NCBI GenBank assembly: GCA_016704445.1
Contig: JADJAE010000114.1
Location: 1-13,706 of the forward strand
DNA: 13,706 bases
DNA from: Deltaproteobacteria bacterium
Lineage (GTDB): Bacteria; Myxococcota_A; Polyangia; Polyangiales; Ga0077539
Direction of reading: 5' to 3'
A model generated the notes under the pieces. That model worked only from the letters and a program-made list of their open reading frames with translations. It did no database searches and was not told the origin of the DNA. The position numbers were made by a program, and so were the translations under genes. Each line of letters begins with the position of its first letter. Within the stretch, counting starts at the first letter, position 1. This document shows positions 7,647 through 13,706 of this stretch, piece after piece.

Positions 7647-8412
7647 GTGACCCCTACGTCTGTCGCATCCCCGGCCGCCGCACCCCTCACGGAGGCGCAG
7701 ACCGACGCGTTCTACCGCGCCTCCACTCTCGGGCTCGCGTGGCTCGACGCCCGCGAGTCCGCCCCGCGGCGCTTCGGGTCCGCGGCCGACGCCTCCTGGC
7801 GCAACTACGCTGGCACCCCCACCGACCTCACCGAGCTCGATCGCCTCGAGCTCCTCCTCCGCGACGCCGCCAGCCTCTACCCCGATGCCTTCAGCCCACG
7901 CGCGGTCTTCGCGATCCCCGGGCTCACCGACGATGAGCCCTTCGGCCAGTGGTCCCACGTCCCTGCCCCGGGCCTCGCCCGCGACGTCTTCCGCACGCCT
8001 CCGTCGCCCGTGGCCGACGTGGGTGCCTTCCTCGCCGATGCTGCCGGCGCGTGGTCCGTCCCGCTCGGCACCCCGTCGCCGCTGCTCCCGATCGGACCCA
8101 CCACGCGCGTGCTCGTCGTCGGTGCCGCTGCCCTCGTCGAGGTCGCCGGCCGCTTCGCCGAGAACCGCGACCTCTCCTTCGGTGAGCAGGTCGTCGTGCT
8201 CACCGATTCCCCCGCGCTCCGTCACCTCGCGGGCCTCGCCGCGCTCGCCCTCGGTGAGCTCCGCGCGCCGCGCTGCCTCTCGCCCGATGTCTCCCATTCG
8301 TCGCCCGCGGCCGAGGGTGTCACGCCCGATCGAGGTGCTCGCCAGCTCGGACGACGCCTCCACGGACGAGCGCACCGCGGCCGAGGCGCTGCTCGCCCTG
8401 CACCGGCGCTGA
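7647..8412 (+). CDS. Unrecognised protein encoded just upstream of pglW, with one frame break
   Basis: About 254 aa; I do not recognise the family. GTG 7647 is chosen because GGGAGGAG (7634-7641) lies 5 nt upstream. The protein is mostly soluble-looking, with no signal peptide. An N-terminal helical part includes TEAQTDAFYRASTLGLAWL and a hydrophilic stretch with LDRLELLLRDAASLYPDAF. The C-terminal part has an alternating strand-helix look (TRVLVVGAAALVEVAGRFAE, then GEQVVVLTDSPALRHL and AGLAALALGEL), which could be a small Rossmann-like fold. No catalytic motif is evident. Near 8315-8330 the frame shifts by one: AAEGVTP continues as IEVLASSDDASTDERTAAEA and ends at TGA 8412. pglW starts 21 bp later, so co-transcription is very likely. 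Function in phage defence is an inference from position only. Confidence 0.6.
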
Positions 8413-8433
8413 CCGAGGACTCCGGGAGAGCTC

Positions 8434-11400
8434 ATGGGACTGCCGCGCGACCGCGTCCTCGCCGATGGCCACACGCCGCACGCGTGGGAGCGGCAGGCCA
8501 TCGAGTTCATCAAGTCGGCGCTGCCCAACGAGAACCCCTACTACCTCTGGGCCCTCGTCGAGCTCGTCGAACCGTCGGGGCGGCGCCACGAGATCGACGC
8601 CCTCGTCCTCGGTCACAACGCCCTCTATCTCGTCGAGATCAAGAGCCACCCCGCGCGCTTCGCCGGCAACTCCGTCAACTGGACGTACTCCTTCTTCGAC
8701 GACCGCAACGCGCGCTCCCGCGTGATGGAGAACCCGATGATCGGCGCCGGGCGCAAGGCGCGTGCGCTCGCCGGGCTCCTCGATCGGGAGTTTCGCGGGC
8801 GTCGGCCGCGCGTCGAGCCGCTGGTCTTCCTCTCCGACGAGAAGGTCGACGTGTCGGGGCTCGACGCCGCCGGACGCATGGGCGTGGTCACCCGGAAGAC
8901 CTTCGTCCGCGCCATCACCCAGGCGGAGTTCGATGGCGCGCAGTCGTCCCTCCAGGATCGCAACGTCGACCTCAACGCCGCGCGCGAGACGGTGCAGACG
9001 CTCCGGCGCCTCGGGATCCTCGAGAGCAAGGGGCAGCGCCGGTACGGTGACCTGCTCATCGAGGAGGTCTTCGACGAGGGCCTCGGGTACCAGGACCACC
9101 TCGCCAAGGCCGAGTCCATCGAACGCCTCGTGCGGCGCGTCCGGGTGTACCTCGTCGCGCAGTCGTCCACCGCCGAGCGGCAGGACCAGCTCAAGCGGGC
9201 GGCCACGCGCGAGGCGCGGATCCTCATCGCCCTCTCGCACCCGCACGTCCTCAAGTGCATCGACTTCACCGCCGCGGGACCCACCGGCGAACCCTGTCTC
9301 GTATTCGAGCACGACCCCGCGTTCGAGCGCCTCGACCGCTACATCCAGCAGCGCCCGGGGCTCTCCTTCGCCGACCGCATGACCATCGTCCGTCAGGTCG
9401 GTGAGGCCGTCGGGTACTGCCACCAGCGCAAGGTCCTGCACCGCGGCATCGACCCGACCTCCGTGCTCGTGCGTGGCGGCGGGGACGACGGACCCATCGA
9501 CACGCGGTTGTTCAACTTCCAGCTCGCGCAGCACACCGACACCCGCGGCACGGTGCATCTCTCGGCCCTCTCGGACATGGTCATCTACCGCGCGCCGGAG
9601 CTGCTCGACGACCCCGAGAAGGCCGACGAGCAGAGCGACGTGTTCTCCCTCGGCGCCCTCGCGTGGTTCGTCTTCGTCGGTCGCGCCCCCGCGGAGAAGC
9701 TCGGCGATCGGCAGCGCCAGCTTCTCCATGACGGCAAGCTCTCCCTCGCAAGCGCCGGCGAGGAGCTCGCCAGCCTCAAGGTCGAACGCAAGCGCGGCGA
9801 GGCCGCGAAGTACAACACCCTCGACGACCTCATCGGCTTCGCCACCGAGGTCTCGCGCGACGCGCGCTGCGATGCGGCCAATGAGTTCGTGGACCTCCTC
9901 GGGCACATCCTGCTCGCCGACGAGGACGACCGGCCCCCCGTGAGCGACGCCGTCTCCGGGGATGTGGTGCGCGCCGACGATGGCACCGAGTTCCTCGTCG
10001 AGAAGCTCCTTGGGACCGGGAGCACCGCGAGGGTGTTCCGTGTGAGCTCGGCGGACCTCGAGGGGGCCTTGAAGGTCGCGCTCGAGCCCGGGTTCGACGA
10101 GCGCCTCGAGGCCGAGGCGCGCCTCCTCGATCGCGCGCGCGGCGATCGGATCGTCGGGCTCAAGCGCACGCTGCGCTTCCAGGGGCGATGCGCGCTCCTC
10201 CTCGAAGACGCGGGCGAGAGCCTCTCCGCGGTGCTGGCGCGGAGCGGTCCCGCCGGGCTCGACCAGGCGCGGCGGTGGGGCGATGACCTCCTCCGCGCCG
10301 CCGAGCGGTTGGAGGAGTTCGGCGTCGTTCACAAGGACATCAAGCCCGCCAACATCGGCTTCGTGCAGCGCGATGCGAAGGGCGCGAAGCACCTGATGCT
10401 GTTCGACTTCAGCCTCGCACAGGCCGCCGAACACGAGGTCCTCGTCGGGACGCCGCCGTATCGCGATCCCTCCCTGCTGGACCGCGGTCGCTGGGACGCC
10501 GCCGCGGATCGCTGGTCCGTCGCCTTCACCCTCTACGAGATGCTCACCGGGCGGCTCCCGCGATGGGTCGACGACGTCGCCCTCCGCGACGACGCCGAGG
10601 TCGCGATCGAGGCCGAGCGCTTCGACCCCGCGGTGCGCGACGCACTGACGGCGTTCTTCCGGCAGAGCCTCGCGCGCGATGTCGCGAAGCGCTTCCCCAG
10701 CGCCGAGGCGATGCGCGAGACGTGGACCTTCGCCTTCGTGCCGCGCAGCGTCACGTCGCCTCCGGTCACCCTCGGTGGCGAGGCAGGCGCGACCCCGACG
10801 GATGCTCCCGAGAAGGTCGAGCACGTCTGGTCCGCGGCCACGCTCGCGGCGATCCGCGATGGGACGCCGGTCGAGGCCCTCCCGCTCTCCAACCGCGCGA
10901 AGAACGCGTTGGACCGCGAAGGCATCCTGGCCTTCGGCAACCTCCGAAAGGTCTCTCGCACCAACCTCGGCAAGCTCAAGGGACTCGGACGCGAGACCGT
11001 GCGCGAGCTCGTGGAGTTCCGCGAGGCCTGGCGTCGCGCGCACGACGCCGAGGTCACTCCGACCGCCCCGACGCCGGCGTCTCCCGCGGTCGCGCCGACA
11101 CCGGACACCGTCGCGGGATGGCTAGCGGCGTTCGTTCCCGCGAAGCCGCGGGTGGGCGGCGGCAAGGCCTGGATCGTGGACGTGCGCGCGATGTTCGGGC
11201 TCGACGGCGAGGAGCCCGTCGATGCCTCGCAGCTCGCCCGGCGCCGCGGGGTGAGTCGGCAGGCGGTCTACATCCACGTCGGCGAGGCGCGCTCCGTCTG
11301 GTCGAAGACGCCGTTGCTCCCGACGCTCCATCAGATCGTGCAGGAGGCGCTCGCGGCCACCGGCGGCGTGGCCCCCGTCGGTGCGCTCGCGGCGGCCGTC

Positions 11401-12630
11401 GCGCGGGCCTGTGGCGCCTCCCAGGCCGAGGACCTCGACGCCCCCACGCGGTCGCAGTCCATGGCCCTGATCGAGATCGCGCGCATGACCGACGAGACCC
11501 TCGCCGACGGGGTCCTCCACGACGCGCGATGGATCGCGACGGACCGAGCGCTCATCGACGTGGCCCGCGCCCTCGGCAGCGAGGCCGACCGGCTCAGCGG
11601 ACGCGACGTGCTGCCCAGCGCCGACGAAGCCCGCGGGCGGCTCGGGCCGCTGGTGGTGCACTGCGACCTGGCGCGCCTCGGCGTTGAGCGGCTCCTGCCC
11701 CTCGCGGCCAGCGCGAGCACGCGGGCGGCCTGCTCTGCGAGGCTCGAACTCTATCCCCGCGGCATGCCCGCGGAGCGCGCCCTGAGGCTCTGCGCGGGCG
11801 TCTTCACCGAGCGCGAGTACGACGAGGCGCGGCTGCGCAACGTGGTCGCGAGCCGCTACCGCGAAGCCCTCCCGCTGCCCGCGCGCCCCGCGCTCGATGC
11901 GCTCGTCACCTCGGTGCTGACGTTCCGCTACGACGAGGCGCAGCAGAAGTACTGCCGACCCCTGGCCGCGGAGATCCCCTCGTCGCTGACGTACGCGCCC
12001 GCGGTGTCGCGGCCGGTGGTCGCACGCCCCGCGCAGCCGTCCGCCGCGCCACGCGCAGTGAGCTTCGACGACGCCGCGGCACGGGACTTCGACGACCGCC
12101 TGCGGGTGGCCGCGCAGCGGCGGACCTTCCGGGTGATCAACGTCGCGCCGGTGGATGCGCCCGTCGCCGCGCAGGCCGTCGGACGACGGCTCGATGTGCC
12201 GGTGCAGAGCCTCGACAAGCTGCTCTGGAAGAGCCTCCGCGACCTCGCAGAGCGCGAGGGGGTGGACTGGTCCGTGATCGTCGACGCCGACCGCCAGGGG
12301 CCGCGCGGCGAGGACTGGGAGACCCTGCGCGACCTGGTCCGCGAGGCCGCGCAGACCGTGCTCGATCGCTGGTCGGCGGAGAAGAAGACCCTCGTGCTCC
12401 GCGACCTGGGCCTCGCTGCACGCTTCGGGCTGCGCGACTTCGTCGAGGGCCTCGCCGCGCTCGCGCGACGCGACGACGGACCGGCGGTGTTCGTGGTGCT
12501 CGCGCGGCTCGGCCACGACGGCGAGGCGCCCATCGACGGCGGCGCGCTCCCGGCGCTGCCGCTGCCCAACCCCACCGCGGCCCCACGGCTGACGCCACCC
12601 GAGACGTGGATCAAGGCGGTGGCGGGATGA
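8434..12630 (+). CDS. pglW: BREX-2-type Ser/Thr kinase PglW (NERD, pseudokinase, kinase, HhH, HTH)
   Basis: 1398 aa, uninterrupted. ATG 8434 follows GGGAGAG at 4 nt. Residues about 14-125 are a NERD domain with the nuclease-like residues Glu19, Asp55 and Glu68-Ile-Lys70 (HEIDALVLG, LVEIKSH) intact. Residues about 215-480 form a kinase fold with a dead active site: HRD is His336-Arg-Gly338, and DFG is Asn361-Phe-Gln363. Residues about 515-770 form a second kinase with a complete set: GTGSTA (527-532), Lys547, HKD with Asp635, Lys637 and Asn640, and Asp658 of DFS. A helix-hairpin-helix resembling the RNA polymerase alpha C-terminal domain follows (about 805-868, GRETVRELVEF), then a sigma-region-4-like HTH (about 927-958, ARRRGVSRQAVYIHVGEARS) and a long unassigned C-terminus. 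PglW is the kinase of the Pgl/BREX-2 phage defence system. A PglW-like kinase of a related methylation-linked defence system (MAD6) is the main alternative. The pglX gene downstream supports BREX-2. Confidence 0.85.
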   Translation: MGLPRDRVLADGHTPHAWERQAIEFIKSALPNENPYYLWALVELVEPSGRRHEIDALVLGHNALYLVEIKSHPARFAGNSVNWTYSFFDDRNARSRVMENPMIGAGRKARALAGLLDREFRGRRPRVEPLVFLSDEKVDVSGLDAAGRMGVVTRKTFVRAITQAEFDGAQSSLQDRNVDLNAARETVQTLRRLGILESKGQRRYGDLLIEEVFDEGLGYQDHLAKAESIERLVRRVRVYLVAQSSTAERQDQLKRAATREARILIALSHPHVLKCIDFTAAGPTGEPCLVFEHDPAFERLDRYIQQRPGLSFADRMTIVRQVGEAVGYCHQRKVLHRGIDPTSVLVRGGGDDGPIDTRLFNFQLAQHTDTRGTVHLSALSDMVIYRAPELLDDPEKADEQSDVFSLGALAWFVFVGRAPAEKLGDRQRQLLHDGKLSLASAGEELASLKVERKRGEAAKYNTLDDLIGFATEVSRDARCDAANEFVDLLGHILLADEDDRPPVSDAVSGDVVRADDGTEFLVEKLLGTGSTARVFRVSSADLEGALKVALEPGFDERLEAEARLLDRARGDRIVGLKRTLRFQGRCALLLEDAGESLSAVLARSGPAGLDQARRWGDDLLRAAERLEEFGVVHKDIKPANIGFVQRDAKGAKHLMLFDFSLAQAAEHEVLVGTPPYRDPSLLDRGRWDAAADRWSVAFTLYEMLTGRLPRWVDDVALRDDAEVAIEAERFDPAVRDALTAFFRQSLARDVAKRFPSAEAMRETWTFAFVPRSVTSPPVTLGGEAGATPTDAPEKVEHVWSAATLAAIRDGTPVEALPLSNRAKNALDREGILAFGNLRKVSRTNLGKLKGLGRETVRELVEFREAWRRAHDAEVTPTAPTPASPAVAPTPDTVAGWLAAFVPAKPRVGGGKAWIVDVRAMFGLDGEEPVDASQLARRRGVSRQAVYIHVGEARSVWSKTPLLPTLHQIVQEALAATGGVAPVGALAAAVARACGASQAEDLDAPTRSQSMALIEIARMTDETLADGVLHDARWIATDRALIDVARALGSEADRLSGRDVLPSADEARGRLGPLVVHCDLARLGVERLLPLAASASTRAACSARLELYPRGMPAERALRLCAGVFTEREYDEARLRNVVASRYREALPLPARPALDALVTSVLTFRYDEAQQKYCRPLAAEIPSSLTYAPAVSRPVVARPAQPSAAPRAVSFDDAAARDFDDRLRVAAQRRTFRVINVAPVDAPVAAQAVGRRLDVPVQSLDKLLWKSLRDLAEREGVDWSVIVDADRQGPRGEDWETLRDLVREAAQTVLDRWSAEKKTLVLRDLGLAARFGLRDFVEGLAALARRDDGPAVFVVLARLGHDGEAPIDGGALPALPLPNPTAAPRLTPPETWIKAVAG

Positions 12631-12745
12631 CGCCGACGACGGATCGCTCGCCCTCGCACACCCCGCAGAGCCCACCACGTGGCACCCCGACCCGGGGACG
12701 CTGACCTCCCGACCCGAACGCGCTTCTCCGAAGGACGACACCCCC

Positions 12746-13706
12746 ATGGCACGCGGATCGAAATCCAAGGACCTCACACTCGCGCAGGCTCTCGGGCAGT
12801 TCCTCGAACGCACGCTGATCCCCGACCTTCGCTTGCGCGTGGAGGAGAGCCCGAGCGTCAAGCGCGCCCTCGACGACGCCCTCGCCCGGGAGCGCGCCGC
12901 GGGGCGCACCGCCGACGACCCCATCGCCTACCGCGAGCGCACGCTCGAACAGGTCGGTGCGGCGTGGCTCCTCGACTGCGTCTTCGTGCGCTTCCTCGAA
13001 GACCGCGGGTTCGTCTCGCACCGACGCATCGCGGGCGATGGGGCCGTCGATGCGCAGGAGCGCTTCGGCGCGGCGTTTCCCGGCCTCGCGGGCAACGCGC
13101 GCGAGTACCTCCTGGCGGTGTTCCGCGAGGCGGGCAACCTGCCCGGGGCGCGCGAGCTCCTCGGGGCGCGACACGACGTGGCGCGGCGGCTCGGCCCCAG
13201 CGCGGGCGTCGCGGGCGACATGCTCCGGCTCTTCCGCGAGGAGCTACCCGACAAGAGCCTCCGCTGGCGCTTCGACAGCGACGACACCCGCGTCCTCGGC
13301 GACCTCTATCAGGACCTCAGCGCGGCCGTGCGCGAGCGCTACGCGCTGCTCCAGACCCCGGACTTCGTCGAGTCCTTCATCCTCGACCACACCCTCGTCC
13401 CCGCGGTGAAGGAGTTCGGCCTCGACGGGCTTCGGATGATCGATCCGACCTGCGGATCAGGGCACTTCGTGCTCGGGGCGTTCCATCGGCTGCGCGCGAT
13501 GCATGAGCGCCGCCCCCGGGCGACCCCAAGCAACACGCCCACGCCGCGCTCCAGCACGTCTACGGCGTGGACCTCAACCCCTTCGCCGTCGCCATCACCC
13601 GCTTCCGCCTGCTCATCGCGTATCTCCTCGCCGCGAAGATCCGCCACCTGCGCGAGGCGCCCGCGGACCTCCCCCTCGCGTCCCACGTCGTCGTCGCCGA
13701 CTCCCT
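12746..13706 (+). CDS. pglX: BREX-2-type adenine-specific DNA methyltransferase PglX, 5' part, with one frame break
   Basis: Partial at the window end. PglX-type enzymes methylate adenine in a host recognition sequence. ATG 12746 has AAGGA (12731-12735) upstream and lies 115 bp after pglW. The N-terminal helical region carries AAWLLDCVFVRFLEDRGFV. LGDLYQDLSAAVRERYALLQ and TPDFVESFILDHTL, hallmarks of BREX-2 PglX, follow. The SAM-binding motif is DPTCGSGHF (residues 233-241, 13442-13468). After HERR the frame breaks at the CCCCC run 13513-13517. The frame one base back reads PKQHAHAALQHVYGVDLNPF and AVAITRFRLLIAYLL, the expected continuation, and stays open to the window end. With the sequence as given, the original frame continues as a Ser/Thr/Pro-rich stretch that cannot be methyltransferase, so the product would be inactive. 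One extra C restores the gene. Identity is firm; on/off state is uncertain. Confidence 0.85.
   Translation, partial: MARGSKSKDLTLAQALGQFLERTLIPDLRLRVEESPSVKRALDDALARERAAGRTADDPIAYRERTLEQVGAAWLLDCVFVRFLEDRGFVSHRRIAGDGAVDAQERFGAAFPGLAGNAREYLLAVFREAGNLPGARELLGARHDVARRLGPSAGVAGDMLRLFREELPDKSLRWRFDSDDTRVLGDLYQDLSAAVRERYALLQTPDFVESFILDHTLVPAVKEFGLDGLRMIDPTCGSGHFVLGAFHRLRAMHERRPRATPSNTPTPRSSTSTAWTSTPSPSPSPASACSSRISSPRRSATCARRPRTSPSRPTSSSPTP

Noticed and set aside
8320..11043. Very long open frame (907 codons) on the minus strand opposite pglW
   Set aside because: It is antisense to a protein with clear NERD and kinase motifs; its Glu/Ala/Arg/Val/Leu-rich composition with no domain is typical of the mirror frame of GC-rich codons.
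11122..12924. 600-codon open frame on the minus strand opposite the pglW C-terminus
   Set aside because: Low-complexity Arg/Gly/Ala/Glu sequence without motifs; shadow of pglW codon bias.
12679..13506. 275-codon plus-strand open frame over the pglX start
   Set aside because: Its product is Arg/Pro/Gly-rich without motifs, whereas the frame from ATG 12746 gives the PglX N-terminus and DPTCGSGHF. Only after the break at 13513-13517 does this frame become the coding one.
1..13706. CRISPR array, tRNA or rRNA genes
   Set aside because: No regularly spaced direct repeats beyond the two IS-end 11-mers, and no tRNA cloverleaf or rRNA motif was seen on reading both strands.

Overview
The window is GC-rich DNA that reads like a myxobacterium or relative (Myxococcota). 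This is an inference from three things: strong G/C at third codon positions, a eukaryote-like Ser/Thr kinase in an operon with a TPR/PEGA protein, and a lipoprotein with an Asp/Ala/Gly-rich linker typical of that phylum.

Layout. (1) 1-1770: right part of an IS21-family insertion sequence, with a broken istA, an istB carrying a compensated double frameshift, and a likely right terminus with repeated terminal motifs. (2) 1792-5437, minus strand: a tight three-gene operon read from the kinase downwards. It encodes a membrane Ser/Thr protein kinase, a secreted TPR/PEGA protein and a beta-propeller lipoprotein. Stop and start codons lie 4 nt apart or overlap by 1 nt. Each gene contains one or two 1-nt frame breaks, but the protein sequence continues in the next frame. 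(3) 5621-5644: an AT-rich dyad in front of an XRE-type regulator (from 5678, plus strand), divergent from the kinase operon. (4) 6169-7207, minus strand: a decayed DUF1016 (YhcG-type) PD-(D/E)xK nuclease gene, convergent with the regulator. (5) 7208-7646: a mostly non-coding spacer with a perfect dyad. (6) 7647 to the window end, plus strand: the start of a defence island resembling a type 2 BREX (Pgl) system. It begins with a gene I do not recognise, then pglW (1398 aa, uninterrupted: NERD nuclease, pseudokinase, kinase, helix-hairpin-helix, HTH), then the 5' part of the pglX adenine methyltransferase, which runs off the window.

How it fits together. In known BREX-2/Pgl systems PglW is the kinase and PglX the DNA methyltransferase. 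They work with PglY and PglZ, which would be expected just downstream. Here pglX has a 1-nt frame break at a run of five C just after its SAM-binding motif. This is either a sequence error or a phase-off allele, and pglX phase variation at a homopolymer is known in Streptomyces coelicolor. The unrecognised gene 21 bp before pglW is the best candidate for an undescribed BREX-associated component.

Caveat. Single-base frame breaks occur in nearly every gene of the first 8.3 kb and again in pglX, often at short G, C or T runs, while the 4.2-kb pglW is clean. Many may be assembly or read errors rather than pseudogenes. I treat only the DUF1016 gene and istA as likely truly broken.
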